A stretch of DNA of 64,000 nucleotides from Nomia melanderi (GCF_051020985.1 NC_135010.1:13514001-13578000), one strand, 5' to 3'. Numbered from the stretch's first letter, positions 25,506-38,570 are shown. The notes: generated by a model from the sequence alone, not told the origin. A program made the numbers and translations.

Positions 25506-26298
25506 CTGTCGTATATTTTTGCGTCGATTTCGCGGCGCTGGATCGGTTCGCCCGGCTCGGCCCGATCCTCCGCAGCTAACGCGGAACGATCCCCTGGCCT
25601 ATTTAAGGAGAACCGCCTAAATATAGTTCGGTTTTTTCCACCGGAATGTGAAATTACGGTCGTAAAGAAGCAGGGGCAAATTAGACGGGATCCAACCCTC
25701 CGGGCGTCTTCCTATCCTCGAAACTCCCGTGCCGGTGGAGTCGGATGCTAGGCTTGGTAGCACGGCTTCGACCCCGAACGCCGTTAACCCTTTCCCAATG
25801 AATATCTCTATATTACGCGAAAGATACCTTTCAGAAGTTCCAGTTTCATTCCGTACCGTTTCAAAGTTCCCCGCTCAATTTAGCTCTCGATGAAAGGATA
25901 CTTAATACTCCTCGGAGTCCGCCTCTGCGAAGGGTCAGCACGTACCGAGTTCTTTGGACTGCTCGAACTGGGAAGCGATCGTTGCTCGCCGATGGCGTCT
26001 CGCGAGCAGATTTTCCTTTGCACCTGCCCGAAACGGCCTGTCGAGCCGCGTTACCCGTCGACCGATTCGCTCGGCCCGTCGTCGACGTCCCGCCGTGGCC
26101 CTGTCCGCGTGAACGCTCCGCGACGACACCGCCGGGACCCGCAGCGGCCGACCCCCCGAGCTCGCTCTGACGGAAACAATTGCTGCCGCGGGGCATCATT
26201 TACATCATAAGCAATCATAATGATCGAATTTTCGGCGAACGACGATGATCCAACGAGTGGAACGAGGGGAGCCAATTCAGAAGTGGGTACCCACTTAC
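25503..26298. other. Gene-free interval with one TTAACCC end
   Basis: No recognisable gene. A TTAACCCTTTCCC motif at 25784-25796 resembles the ends of the TTAA elements elsewhere in the window, but no partner end was found. If the exon at 26299-26380 is real, this would be the start of its first intron. Confidence 0.4.
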
Positions 26299-26380
26299 CA
26301 GGGCCGAGCTGTTGTGCGCCCGCGAGAGCTAGCGTGAGGAAGAGGGTCTCCTGACCCTCCTCCGCCTCTTTCAACCCCAT
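26299..26380 (-). CDS. Candidate first exon with signal-peptide-like start
   Basis: On the minus strand an ATG at 26380 opens 27 codons plus one base and ends at CCCTG then GTAAGTGG (first intron base 26298), a near-consensus donor in phase 1. An in-frame TAG lies 12 bases upstream of the ATG, which supports this start. The peptide starts MGLKEAEEGQETLF and continues with the hydrophobic run LFLTLALAGA, then QQLGP. A hydrophobic core followed by small residues suits a secretory signal, although four Glu in the n-region is atypical. Phase-1 junctions after a signal exon are common in extracellular multi-domain proteins. No downstream exon was identified and no gene name can be given. Confidence 0.33.
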
Positions 26381-28042
26381 AGCTCCGGGCTACCTGCGCC
26401 CGTTTACTCCGGCCGCCACCCAAAAATCTTCTGCCCCCTTTTTCCATCGTACCCGGCGCGATCTAAACAGATTCGCCTCGATCGAGCCCGTTCGAACCAC
26501 GACTACCGAGTTGATTATCTGGCCCAAGGTCTCGATAGCTCCGCTCGTCGTTGCGCGGGTCAGCCTCGCGACGACACGCGCGCGAACGATGTAGTTCCTC
26601 GGTGGCTTATGCAAATTCGAGAATACAACGAATTCTTCCGGAACAACACGGCTCCGCGTCCATAAATCAGCCGGCAACGGTGCTATTACTTGACTCCGAG
26701 CTGATTAATAGCAACGCGCCGAGGAAACTCGTCCATTAAGCGGTTAAAATTCACCGGGCCGTTTCAATCCCCGAATTTCCGGGGAACCGAGCCGCGCTCG
26801 GGGTTGCCCGCTATTTTCCATTCGCGTTTTACCAAAGACGGCAACAGCTCTGTTTTGGGCTTGGACGACGCGCTCTCTCCTCCGCACATGCTACGGCCGG
26901 ACCTATCAGTATGCGGACCACGAAACGTGGTCTGAGCCTCTGTCCCCTCGTCCCTCCGTCGTTTCCCTTCCTCCTCTGGCAGCGGCGGCTTCGCTCCTCT
27001 CTCGCACGGTGCCCTTCTCCCGCGTCTCTCCTTCTTTCTCTCTCGCCGCCCCTCGCGGCCTCTTCGTTCGTGCGTCTTCTGCCCTCTCGTTCGGCCGCCC
27101 GCCCGCTCGTGTCCGTCGCGGAACGTAGGCCGTTTCGGAGAGAGAGTGTTTCCACCGTAATACCGAAACAGTATTGATTGCAGCCCGCCCGGCTTAGCTC
27201 CGCCACCTACCGCGATACGCGCGCCTAAATCCGCCTATTTTAGCCTATTTTCGGGAGCGCTACCGTCGATATTTATCGCAGCGTCCTGTCGGCTCTAAGA
27301 TGGAAACGCATCGCGTCGAAGACGGAAGTCTGATCTCTTACGCGGATGATCAGACTATCGTAATCATCTCGCCGATCGATCTCGCGATTGAAACCCATCG
27401 AACAGCCGAGACGGCTCGGACGGGAATCGTCGGTGTCGTCGCGGTCCGAAATTGGCTGGAGGACCGTACTAAAGGGTAGTAACGACGTAACAATGACCTC
27501 GGCTAGGTAGGGTGGGCCGACGTCGGTTGACTCGAAGGACGGTGGGAACGGCAATTCCATCTCCGAAAGATGGGGTTGCCCGATCCTCGGCTCGCCGGAT
27601 AATTAGGCTCGGTAATCGAGAGACGGAGCCGCAGTTCCGAAGTATTACCCGGTCTCCGCGATTTAATATAGAGTGACAGGCATTCGCAGACCCCTTTCTC
27701 CGTCCTCATCCGATCTCGCCGGTCGTATCCTCGTCGTTGACCCGGCCGCTCGAACGACCGCCACCGTCTATCCGGCGAATCCACCCCCGGGCGATACTTT
27801 TTTGCTTCCTTCCTGCGACGTTTCAATCCCCGCGAACTCTTTCTCCCGGGGACGCTCGCCCGGCGCTGTCCTCGGACCTGCTACCGGCGAAAAACGCGAA
27901 ACGACCGCGGGAACCGTCGTTCCGCGACCCGGCGATATTACAGTTTGACGACTCCCGGACAGGAGCGGTTCCGGGGGGACAAAGTTTCCCCGATATCCTG
28001 CCCGAGGAGCCAGCGAACCCCGACCTTACGCCACGGATTCCC
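26381..28042. other. Gene-free interval
   Basis: No recognisable gene. It includes an ATGCAAAT octamer at 26609-26616 and CT-rich sequence at about 26935-27100. Confidence 0.5.
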
Positions 28043-28281
28043 ATGAAAACAAGGAAGTCAGAGTTCAGGAGGTCCCGGCGGGTGACCGGCGTCGCGCGGG
28101 GTCTTTCTCGTGGCGACATAATGAGACGGATCGATTGCCGGCCGGCATTACCATCACAATGCCGGACACCCCTGCGCGCCACGGCTAACGCTATTGATAC
28201 ACGCCAGGAATTTCGGAAGAAAACGGGAAAAAGCTGGGGAACCGACGAACACGCGCGTCGCGTCGGTTCCCTCCGACCAGG
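28043..28281 (+). CDS. Candidate first coding exon, about 80 codons
   Basis: ATG at 28043 (MKTRKSEFRRSRRVTG...) opens a basic frame that ends ...EFRKKTGKSWGTDEHARR and meets CCAGG then GTAAGA at 28282 in phase 2; the next in-frame codon is TAA. The peptide is Arg/Lys-rich without a recognised domain. The opposite strand is open for much of the interval. Support is limited to donor quality and composition. Confidence 0.2.
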
Positions 28282-29143
28282 GTAAGAAAGAGAGAGTGAT
28301 ATCCGCGGCGAAGGGAGCGGAGAGAGGCGAGCGAACGACCAAGGGAGTCGAGCGGCGTCGCACCAGCGGGCTTATTAGTCAGCAATGTGATCTATTTGCC
28401 CTGTACTCGCATAAAGAACCTACGTTATTGTGCCACTACGTTACGAAGAAGGGCGTTATTGCCCAATAGGGACCTCCAGTTAGGTCGTACACCACAAACC
28501 GGCATCGCCGCTCGGCGTTACGCCGCGCGGTTATGGGTATCGCTCTCGTTCCTCCGCGCCTCCCTCTTTCTTCCTCCCGGACGGCCCCCCTGCAGCTCCC
28601 GCTAATACGCCGGTAATTTTTTCCCCATTCCGGATATCGCTTTATTATTTCCTGCCACCGCGCGGCGTTACCATTCCCGGCGAATTCCTCGCGTCCCCCG
28701 GCGGGTAATCGTGGGAAGGGAACTCCGTAAAATCGCGGAAGGATGGCGGAGCGTCCGGCGCGCCGCGACACTTTCCACGGTGTCGGAGTCGAGCGTCGGG
28801 CAGCGGCGGGTGTCGGTCGGATTTTGAAAGCGAAATTCGCATTGGGATAAAGGATGACAGGAGTATCGATTATCGTTGCGATTACAGTCTCCCGCGGCGT
28901 GATTCCGAGAAGCTGTCGCTGCTTTAGGAGGGATATTTATGCGACGAATGATTCCTGGTTTCGATTTAGCTACCGACGACGACGGTTCGAATGTTGCAAG
29001 GCTCGAACGAGCAGAAACGAACGTCGCCGCGAGTAAGCTGTCTTGTAGGAATCCCTGTTCTCAGCGAATCAACCCAAATAGTGACTGGTTATCCAACGAG
29101 CGTCTAGAATCCAGGAGAGAAAGCCAGGAGACGGAGCTAGGCG

Positions 29144-29174
29144 CTCGGCTCGGCTCGGTTCGACTCGGCTCGGC
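29144..29174. repeat. CTCGG pentamer tandem
   Basis: Several CTCGG units with a short interruption. The same pentamer is repeated at 34171-34192 and again near 35649. Confidence 0.8.
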
Positions 29175-29327
29175 CGCGCAGGGCCATCGATGGCACTCTC
29201 GGCCGGCGGTTTTTCGTGTTTCGAATTTTAAATCGCGGCTCCCGATGGAACAAAAGTGACGGTATCGACGCGCCGGCCACCTTACGCGTTGAACCTTCCT
29301 CTCCGTGCTCGGCGACACGGTGCACAC

Positions 29328-29341
29328 GTACGCGCGCGTAC
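29328..29341. other. Alternating purine-pyrimidine palindrome
   Basis: GTACGCGCGCGTAC is a perfect 14-base palindrome within alternating CA/CG sequence and has Z-DNA potential. No function is claimed. Confidence 0.7.
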
Positions 29342-32223
29342 ACACGCGCGTTCCTCTACCTATCTGAAATCTACGCTGTCTGGCCTCTCGGGAGCGAAGC
29401 GCGCAGAGGAAGAGGGTCTGCCATATCTGGAGGAGAGGCCGTCATTCCTAACATACACGGTGTCTCGAAACGACGACCTCGCCGTGCTCGGCTTCCATTA
29501 AACCCGCTGCACACGCTGGAACCCGCCGCGTAGCGCGCGGCGACTGCTCGGTTTCGTGAAACATGCGTCAGCGTCGGTTTACAATCGTGGCACTGATTCC
29601 TCCCGGTTCGCCGTGTCGCTCGCGACGCGTGAAACCTGGCAGTCGACGCATCGCGACGTGTGTAGGAGGCTTTAGCCATCGTTGCCCCGCGATCGGCGGA
29701 CACGACGCCGTCACCGGCCAATAAACCTATCTACGTTACGAGTATCAGCTCTATACTCTGTCATTTCTCCGCGGAAAGGAAGAAAACGTTCGGCGGCACT
29801 TAAAAACTCGTCGCCGATGCGGGAGAAGGGTTTATAATTGCCACATAACGAGCCTGTCCGATGATTAAATAACATCCAGCTAGCAGGAGCCTGCTGCGCC
29901 CGTGAATAACACCTCGCAGTCGGGCCCCTCGGAAAAACGTATCGACCGGCTCTAAGAACTTCATGATTCGCGACAAAGGCGGGTCGGTAACGAGCTCGGT
30001 TATCGCACCGAACATTCCGCTCGAGCGTTCGCCGGCTATGTTTTGCGGGACGCCGGCCGGACACTGTTGAAATTTCCAGCACGCCCCGGGGAACAGCGAT
30101 GAATCGATCGTGGGACGGGTTCGATCGAGCGCTCGCGATCCAGAATTTCAACCAATTTGTTGGCAGTTTTAGCTCGATACACGATTTACGGAAATCCCCG
30201 TTTGACCGGGACTCGAACGACTTCATCTCCGTTCGATCGTCGTTTCCCGGGGACTTTTACAGCCGGCCGAGAGCTTTCTCCGGTTGATCGGCACGTTTCG
30301 GACACTCGGTAAGTGAACGGCGTCGCTGACAGAACGACGGCGAGGCTACCATTCGCGACGCCATTGTCGGTTTTGGTCGGCCGGCGGGCATTGTTTAGCA
30401 TCCCGCGGATTCAGCTGCGTTGACTCACGCGATCGGCTTCCGTCCGCGCGCGATTCGATCGGAGTCATCCACTCTCGCGCGCTGATTTTGGCGCGGCGGG
30501 CAATGGCGTCATCGCGCGACGAGTTTCAATTCGCTTGCGCGTTTCCTCCGTGACTAGTCGAATCGAATCGAATCGCGTCGCATCGCCGGGACGCTTTCGC
30601 AACGCGATTCGCGGAACGCGATCCGATCGACCGATTGTTAATGGAATAACCGCGTCATAGGTCGACGCGCAGCTCGCCGGGCGATCCCTCCGCGCCGTCT
30701 TTTCCTCGTTCCTCTCGCGCGAGAACGGACGGAGAAGGTTCCGGGGAGCCGGCTGACGGCTTTCAGCGTTTCCGATGACATTTTCCGCACGATTCTCTCG
30801 CTCGAGCTGGCGAATGGCTGGCGGATGCCGAGGAAAAAGGGCGAGGCGGCGCGGCGTGCTCGCGAAGCAGCGAAACGCTTTCGGAAAATCCATAGCGTGA
30901 AGGAATATACAGGGTTCCAGCGTGGCGGAACACAATGGCGCGTTGTTAGAAAGGTAGGGCGATAAGAGCGAGCAAGAAAGAGAGGGACTCGCCGGGGGAG
31001 GAGAGGAGAGAAAGAGAGACGGCGAAGAGAGAGAGCCAGAGGAGAGCTTGCGGCGTCGGTCCTTGCCCCGAGTACGTGCTTCGAGTGACAAAGCTTCCAG
31101 CATGAGACCGACCGACCGACCGACCGTACGGACGCCGCGCCGCACGGAACGATACGGCGCATCAAGGTCCTCCGCGATCGATAGGCTCACGCTCGTCCAA
31201 AATCTGACGCTCGTTTCCCTATTTTCCTTCTGCCACTCATCTCCCTTATCCTTCTCCTGCTCGAACGTTCCATCCGCGCCACCGGTAATCCTCCAATTCC
31301 TCGTCCGATACGTTGCGAGTCCCCCAAAGCAAAAAGTCCGTTCGTCAAACCGCAATTTAACCCCTGGAAATACCCGATTCGCGGCACCATTGTCGCTTTC
31401 CCTTTTCCACGGTCACGGAAACCGGTCGAGGTTCACCGGGACCACCGTCGACGAACGTCTCGGGGAACCGGCGAAAGTTCCTCGTCGACCGGCGAGCCGG
31501 ATGTCTCCGATCCCGAGCTCCCCGCGATTCGCGAAACGGGAGGGCCGCATTATCGATGGCCGCGCGACGTCCGAATTTTCGGCGTTATCTGCCGGCCGAG
31601 ATCGAAACGCGTCTGGTCCGTGCGGCAGGCCATCCTCGTGTCTCCTCCGGCGAGAACGCGTCCACGATCGAACGGCGGATCTCGCGACGTCCGGGAGTAT
31701 ACAGTGACAGATTAGGGGGTCGAGGCGAGCGAGCGGCTCGTACGTACGTAGGTGTCGGCGAGATCCGTATCTGGCCCCATCGGGCAGGACGTGTCCGTTC
31801 CCGGCACCGTGAAATGAAATTTGACAGATCGGATCGACGCGCCTCCTTCCCCCGTCTCTCTCCCTCTCCCGCCGTTCCTTCGCCCTTTGCATCTTTCGGC
31901 CGAACCGCGCTTCCTCTCTCTCCGCGATGCGAGCCTCTCTCTTCGGTCGATTTCACGAGAGTTCGAGAGCTGTGAAATGGCGTTGCTCGCACCTCCGGGG
32001 TGCCCCACGGGCATCGAGCACCTCCCGCCTTCTCTCTCGTCCCCCGTCGCCTCGTGGGGCCGTACACCCCATTTTATACAATTCTCTTTTATCTGCCACC
32101 TCCCTGCCGCCGGTTACGCTCCCTCGGGGCGTAGTTCAAGCGGGCCTTCTTAGTTCCGAGCCGACACCTTTTTACAAATACATCACACAGCCTTCTGCCC
32201 TCGCAACCCCGTGTCGCTGGCCT

Positions 32224-32226
<3 letters not shown>

Positions 32227-32269
<43 letters not shown>
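32227..32269. repeat. (CT)21 microsatellite
   Basis: About 43 bases of pure CT, located just before the AT-rich block that starts near 32490. Confidence 0.96.
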
Positions 32270-32271
<2 letters not shown>

Positions 32272-32504
32272 CGGCTCTCCTCTTCGGTTCGCGTTGTTCA
32301 TGCGTTAGGGTACCGCGTAGTGGGTGCCACATTTGCCTAAGCACGCGAAACGCTTCGGGCCAGTCGCTTGCTCGCAGGTACTCGGACACCCATCCAAGAG
32401 ACCCCTGCCGGTCGTCCAAGTGTCCCGGTTGCTGGTAGCGAGGATGTTGCCTATTGCTTTCGACCGACCAGGAGTCTTGGACACCTGAGGCTTTTATCCG
32501 AGGA

Positions 32505-32840
32505 TTAACGCTAGATATACGGACGTTTGTTTTATACTTTATTCTATGGCTTCTGGAACACTACACGTTTGTTCGTATAGATGGCGGATATATCAAGAAC
32601 AGAATTATAATTGCGTCAATCAAAATCGAATTGCTACGAAATATCTAAAATATTCAATTTCAAATCGAGCAAAGTGTTAAGTTCATTACGACATAATAAA
32701 CCTAGCTGCTTTTTATTAAGTGATACGTGTAAATACGCGTAATACGTGTAATTTCCAATAGTACCACGTTGAAGTCATCGCAAACAGTAAACGGAATGTA
32801 AATGGCACCACGTTGGTATCACCGGACGTGAAAGTGTTAA
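32505..32840. mobile_element. Probable TTAA-bounded MITE
   Basis: The 336-base AT-rich segment starts with TTAACGCTAGATATACGG and ends with CCGGACGTGAAAGTGTTAA, so both edges are TTAA. Read outward-in, both ends share TTAACRCT followed by a CGGAC or CGTCCGG motif. The left end resembles that of the element at 58214. There is no transposase frame. Two related motifs, TACCACGTTG and CACCACGTTGG, occur inside near the right end. TTAA targets are characteristic of piggyBac-type elements; membership here is inferred from the ends. Confidence 0.5.
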
Positions 32841-34170
32841 TATTGACAGGTACAGAAGATTGCAATGTAGATTAGAGGATGTAAAACACAAGCTTCTGGA
32901 AGCACTCAGGGCTGCACCATAGAGATTCTTTATTTATTTAGAAAAGCGTGTTGCATTAGCAATGAACCCCCACGAAGCTCTCGGTTCTCGATGTCCATCG
33001 GCGTCGAAGCGAAACCGATGCGATTACGCGGCCCCGTAACGAGTTTCTTTCATTTTTTCTCTCGCTCCGGGCCCGCCCTTCGACCTAACGAGCGTAATCT
33101 GTCATCAAAGCGCGGGAAGCTCGGCCGGCCGATCGTGATCGGGCGCGCGCGACACCCCCAGACATTCGATCGAGCGACAGCTGTCCCCGCATCGAAAACC
33201 AAATTATATGCTCAAAGGATCGGCGATCTCTATTTAGATCCTTATCTGCGGCTCCTGATGCAACGCGCGTTGACAGTGTTGCCGAACGGCAACTGCGATC
33301 GTCTCCGACGCCGCGGCGGGTAGGGGCCCAACGGATCTTAATAACGGTACGTGTGAACCGACCGGCATCCGATTTCCTCGCAGGTTTAATCGTGTTTCTT
33401 TCGGAGTCCCGATAACATCTAATGGGGGCGCAATCGGTGACACGTCTCCCGTTTCTTCGAACCCGCTGCAACGATTTCGGGAATTCCGCCATGGCTCGAG
33501 GTGTTCCGGAGACGATCGGCTGAGACCACTGCTGCGGAAAGTTATTATCTCTTGCGTAATCTTCGGCTTAAGTCGATTAGCGAATTAACACTAGAACGAG
33601 TCGAAATTCCTGATTCTTTTCGCGATTATTAACCTTTTGCGGACGAATGTCGACATTTCGAGAGTCACAAACAAATAATTTAATTACTCAAACACCAAGA
33701 GATGAGCACGTAGTTTCTGTTTTTCCTGTCATTTAAGTAATTGGTATATAATTTATCTTCATCTGCAGAATATTTTGTATATTTCAAATCGAATCATGAA
33801 TCAACTAAACTCTCAATAGATGGACTCTTGAAGACTTTAGAGAAATTTGAGAGTCAATGTCAGTGCTCGGTAGTTCTAACTAATCGGCAATTTCAAATCA
33901 CTGAAAATTCTAGCAATATCTAAACTTTATCTAGAACCTAGAAATCAGTTACTCGTGGAAGACTCGATCTAACTCCATATTCCACAGTTTCATTCTTTCC
34001 CCAATTTTCCTCTTGGCTGTTAAACCCTTCATCTGGATGCGTCGCGAGTATCAACGACGAGTCTAACGGAATACACCAGTAAAACTCGAAACGAACGCGC
34101 CCGAGAGCGCAGCCGGTCGCCGCGCGCATTGTCCACGCCGACCGTTTCCCTTTTTTCGTCCGGCGGCCGG
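32841..34170. other. Gene-free interval with AT-rich island
   Basis: No recognisable gene. GC-rich sequence at 32980-33540 gives way to an AT-rich island at about 33560-34040 that carries two TTAA-type ends at its left side (33585 and 33629). Confidence 0.5.
33585..33660 (+). mobile_element. Two nested TTAA-type element ends
   Basis: TTAACACTAGAACGAG at 33585 resembles the TTAACRCTA ends at 32505 and 58214. Forty-four bases on, TTAACCTTTTGCGGACG at 33629 resembles the TTAACCCTTTGC family. The AT-rich sequence to the right suggests decayed insertions, but no matching right ends were found. Confidence 0.3.
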
Positions 34171-34192
34171 ACTCGGCTCGGCTCGGCTCGGC
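34171..34192. repeat. CTCGG pentamer tandem
   Basis: Four near-perfect CTCGG units. Confidence 0.85.
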
Positions 34193-37000
34193 TAAGTGGC
34201 GAAACGAAGGAAGGAAGCAACGAAACGCAGAAACATAAAATTGAAAAGTTTGACGTACGGCGGTTTACGGGAGTTTTAGAACGTAGTAAAGTCGCGCGTT
34301 ATTTCCCCTTCCGCGGGTCGTTATATTTTTCTTCGCGCAGTTCACGGGCTATCCTCCTCGCCGAGAGTTTTTGTCCTCCCGGCGTTGGTCGTTCCCGGGC
34401 CGTTTGTCGTTCGAGCGAATCATCCCCTCGGTCCTTCCCGTTCGCCTCGTGCTCTCCGCCGATTTTACGAGGTCCGTTCTCCCTCTCGGCCGCCAGTTTT
34501 CCGCGAGCCATTGGTCCCCGCGACTGGCTCCCGTTCTCCTGGAATGTCCCCGCTCGCTCGATTTCCGCGGGACAGGTATTAGATGAGGAACGCGACGAGC
34601 GGAAATCGGCGAAACTATTTTTCGTCTCGTTGACTCTTCGGATACACGCCGGAATTTCCTATTTCTATGATCTGCCAACCCCCGACGACGCCTCGAGCTT
34701 GCTCTTCAACTAGACTTTCGATTCTAGGAATACTCCAGCCCAATTTCCGACTTGATATCGCAAGCCAAGAGTCGAGTCATCCCTGGACAACGGTAATTAG
34801 TACGGAACAAGAAATTCGAACGTTCCTCAGTACTGGTTAAGGTGTTGAGGATGTTCCAATGATACGATACTTTAGTGTCCAACTGAATGTAAGTAAACTT
34901 AAACTATCATAAAACTGTCAGTAGAAATTTAGAGAGCTTCCAATTAGAATCCCTCCGTCCTTCGTTAATTGAATCAGAAGCGCGAAGTCCGGAAAGCAAA
35001 CATCCAGAAAATGAACATTTTAGCTTCTGAAATGATTCTACTATATACGAATATATTCAGAAGCCATACGGACTTTCCCGAAAAAAACGAAGAAGCGAAA
35101 TCCTTGAATAACTAACCATACCATTCCATTAAGATTTCTAACAATCAGAAAAATCCAAGAATCAACTGAACTAAGCGACTCAATCGTAACAGTAAGATTC
35201 CATTATCTCCCGGCTATTGTTAGCGGACGCAACAGTCGGAGTGAATCGTCCCCGAGGTCTATGAAAGAAGTTGTTCGGCATTCCGTGCTCATTGAACGGT
35301 CGCATTCCAGGCCAGGGGGATCCCCGCGGAACGGTTAATTATCCGAGGATTTTTGGTTCGAGCGGGCAGTGGTAGTCCGTGCCCCTCGCCGTCGAGCAAT
35401 CTCTCGCGGAGGGCTGCCGGGAGAAGAGCAGAGAAGAGGAGCGAGCGAGCGAGAGAGAGAGAGAGAGCGGGCCTAAGGGGTTAGCGATGAAGTTGGACTC
35501 GCTAATGAAGCGCGTCCCCTCTCTCCGGCTAAACGAGTCATCGCCTCCGCTTCGGATATATTTTATTGCGCGGCCGGTCTGGTTTATTATCGCCACGGTC
35601 TTTCCTTTCTCCCCCGGTGCCGGTCTCTCCCGCGTTCTCTCCTGCCTCAGACTCTCGGCTCGGCTCGGCTCCACCCCCCGGGAGCGGTGTTAGGCGTTTC
35701 TGGCTAGATCGCAACCCTTCCTCACGCCCTGGAACACCACGGAGATCCCGTGCCGACCCTCCGAGGGAACAGTGACGCTCAACGAGCCGTTCCATCGCGC
35801 ACGAGTTCGCGCGAAATAAAAGGGTTGTCGCGCCGCACGCGCGCCATCGGAACGATCGCGATAAGCCGCGCAACCCCTGTCAGCCAGATTTACGTGGCAA
35901 GCCCCGTGGACGCCGGGGTACGCGTCATTACGGAAGGACTTTGTTCGAATCGCCACCAGCCCCTTCTTTCTCTCGTTTTATTGACCTATATTAACCCTTC
36001 ACCCTCGGCAGTTCGTGAGTTTCCTTGCGAACACTGGAGCTGTTAGACGTTGAGCAACTATTTAGAAGATGTAGACATTTTCTCATACCATCATCGAATG
36101 AACCGATTTACTAACGAGTATCCTGAAATATCTGCACAAGAAAGTACGAGATAATCCGATCGCACCGTAACTCCGGCGTTAACCAGCGTCGATTTATCGG
36201 GTTCTCCGAAGAATTTCCAGCAAGCTCGTCGGAGGAGCGGCGTGTGGGAACCCGCGTCCCCGAGCAGCGCCGTTTGTATCTAAGATCTTCGTCTTCCGGC
36301 GGAAGACGGGTTCTCCCCCGGCGCGAATTATTCAGGAGATATGAGAACCGGTGGCTTTTAACGGGACGAGCTTAAAACTATAATGCGTCCTAATCCGGCA
36401 ATATCTCATGCTGTCTTGCGGGATTCGTCGCTGACGCGCGCAGTCGTCCCTATTTAGCGGATCATATATATTGCACCGTTCTCATCGGCGGATCAGCCCC
36501 TCGAGTTTCACCCTTTCGCTCGCCATCGACAGCAGGGTGGCCGTCGCTCAGCTTTTCTCAGGGAAACCGGTGTCCCAGCTTCGTGTCGGCCACGAAGAAA
36601 ACCCGCGGACGACCAGATAAACGGGGAACGGTGCTCGTCGGGTTCTAAAGCGAATGATTTACGAGCTGGCGGTCTCGACTGGAAGCACGGCCGCGGTTTC
36701 GACGCGTACACCGTGCCCCGAGGTAATCAAAATCGCGGTTGCGACGGAGCGGCGGATAGGAGGCGGTAAGACGCTCCGTGGGACGGCGGTGCGCCGGCGA
36801 AGGGGGATGACGGGGGTGGACGAGCGAGCGAGCGAGCGTCTTAGCGGCACATCGGCATCTGTTCGCGAAGGAATTACGACGTAACTTTGTCTCCCAAGAT
36901 AGCGGGACGGTTTCTCTGGAGCTGAGTGCTGCTAGCCGGAGCCACGGGGTATGAGGCGATGGCGCGATATAGTAGGTAGGATCCTTTGGATGGAGGTTAA
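34193..37000. other. Gene-free interval with AT-rich island
   Basis: No recognisable gene. AT-rich sequence spans about 34710-35290, with no terminal repeats found. A TTAACCCTTC motif stands at 35991-36000. A short GA tract lies near 35450-35467. Confidence 0.5.
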
Positions 37001-38087
37001 CGGCGACGCCGGTGGAGAGGGTGCGAGCAAGCGGCGAGCACGAGAGTGTGCATGATGGGTGAGGCTCCTCAGAGGCTTGAGTTTCCATTGGGGTTGGTTC
37101 TTGCGATATAAGCTCTCGCAGCCGCAGAACCACCAGCCAGCCGGCCCCCGAAAGCCCCTCTAACCCCCTCGAAAGCCCGGCATCTCTCGCAGCTCCACCA
37201 CGCAGCTCGCCCGCAGACCCCTACGAGACATACAGCATACCCACTATCACCCACAGATAGTGGTGGTTCGGGTCGTCTCTCGGTGTGCTACGGGGTGTCG
37301 CGAGCCTCATACATATTCAGCGAATGCATCACCCTCTACCCGCTACGAGTCCACCACCCCCGCCGTCGCCACCGCCGCCGCCGAGGCCAACCTCCATCCT
37401 GCTCAACCACCGGTCATCTATTGACCCGACATCCCCGAGGGCTTGTCCCCGTCCGCCGGAGGACCAAACTTTCGCCGGCCCCCTCGCTAAACTCGAATTA
37501 GAGAGCAGTTTTCGGGGCCGATTGATGTTTAGACGTTTCGTCAAAACCGAAAAACGACTCGGCGAACGCGTTGTCCCGCGTTACGTCTGGAGTTTAACCT
37601 TCCAGCGGTTAGGTACCGGTTCCGTGAAATATAGAAGCGTAGTTAACCGAAGTGGCTGAAACTCGTCGCGATGGCCAGTCTCGATACGCGCGTTTATCGA
37701 ACAGAAGACACTCGACGCTTCATCTCGGGTTCGCGGCGAACGTTCCGGCTATCCGTGACATTGGTGATCGGAGATCTATGGAAGTGGATCGACGGAACGG
37801 CGCGTCGATCGTGGGGCCGACGTATCGGTAGCGACGCGTGGCCAGCTCCGCTGACATCCGAAGCGACGGAATGGCCATTTACATAATAATCCGAGCCGCG
37901 GGAATAACACGTAATTGATATAAATATGCCGAGCGATGACGGCACCGACAGACGTACGGTAGACTGTGGCCGCTGGCCAGCCTATGGTATCCATGGACTG
38001 GCTCCGCATAACTTAGCATAAATAATAAATAATATTGTGAACACGTGCCGGAGTTAACACGCGTGCGTCATTAATACCCTCCTCCTG

Positions 38088-38124
38088 TATATACTTAGGC
38101 CGCGTATACCTGCTCGGTTCATTC
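38088..38124 (+). promoter_or_regulatory. Possible TATA/initiator pair
   Basis: TATATAC at 38088 is followed about 33 bases later by TTCATTC, which resembles an insect initiator. No open frame or donor immediately downstream was convincing, so promoter function is speculative. Confidence 0.17.
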
Positions 38125-38547
38125 GTTCCTTCCGTTCGGTCGCCGTTACCTGTTCGACGGAACAGCGCGCCTCCCTTTTATCCGCACGTCTGCGCGGAGA
38201 GCTCCTGCGGCTCGCGTGCCCTCCGCGATCCACGCGTATATCCGGCTCTCACGAGACACCGGCGACCACGACGATCCTGCCGGCGCGTCCACGGTAGCCG
38301 TAACTTTGGAACGGTTCGCGCGTTATCCGGTCCAGTATCTCTCCTGCCCGGTGCTGCGAGTTTTAAAGGCCGGCGCACACTTAACGCCAGCCGAACGACA
38401 CCGCGCCAACAGCGTCGCGGTCGCTTACACGTAAACGAGGACTCGTCTACCTAGCGGATCACCGTTACACCGAGTGATCGTAAAACGAAATTAATCTAAT
38501 CGCGTTAGATCAGACATCAGAGTTCCTGATATTCCACGAAATCGTTA

Positions 38548-38570
38548 TTAACCCTTCGTCCACTGTAGAC
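38548..38570 (+). mobile_element. TTAACCC-type element end
   Basis: TTAACCCTTCGTCCACTG opens an AT-rich stretch. It matches the first nine bases of the TTAACCCTTTGCACT ends in this window and then diverges. No right end was found. Confidence 0.22.

Larger units (their letters stand above)
28282..32225. other. Gene-free interval
   Basis: No recognisable gene. Contents are a CTCGG tandem (29144-29174), an alternating GTACGCGCGCGTAC palindrome (29328-29341), an AATCG tandem near 30556-30575, and repeated GACC units near 31108-31124. Long minus-strand frames at 29711-30226 and 30465-31355 have no splice or family support. Confidence 0.5.

Noticed and set aside
30196..30225. Minus-strand GTTCGAGTCCCGG resembling a tRNA T-arm
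   Set aside because: The upstream half of the T-stem does not pair and no cloverleaf can be drawn.
29711..30226. 171-codon minus-strand frame with fairly natural composition
   Set aside because: No splice sites, start context or motif to support it; kept out of the feature list as likely chance.
30465..31355. 296-codon minus-strand frame
   Set aside because: Low-complexity Ser/Arg/Pro composition, crosses GA-rich sequence, no domain or splice support.
36645..37133. 162-codon minus-strand frame
   Set aside because: No ATG at its edge, second half repetitive Arg/Pro, and no acceptor or donor found.
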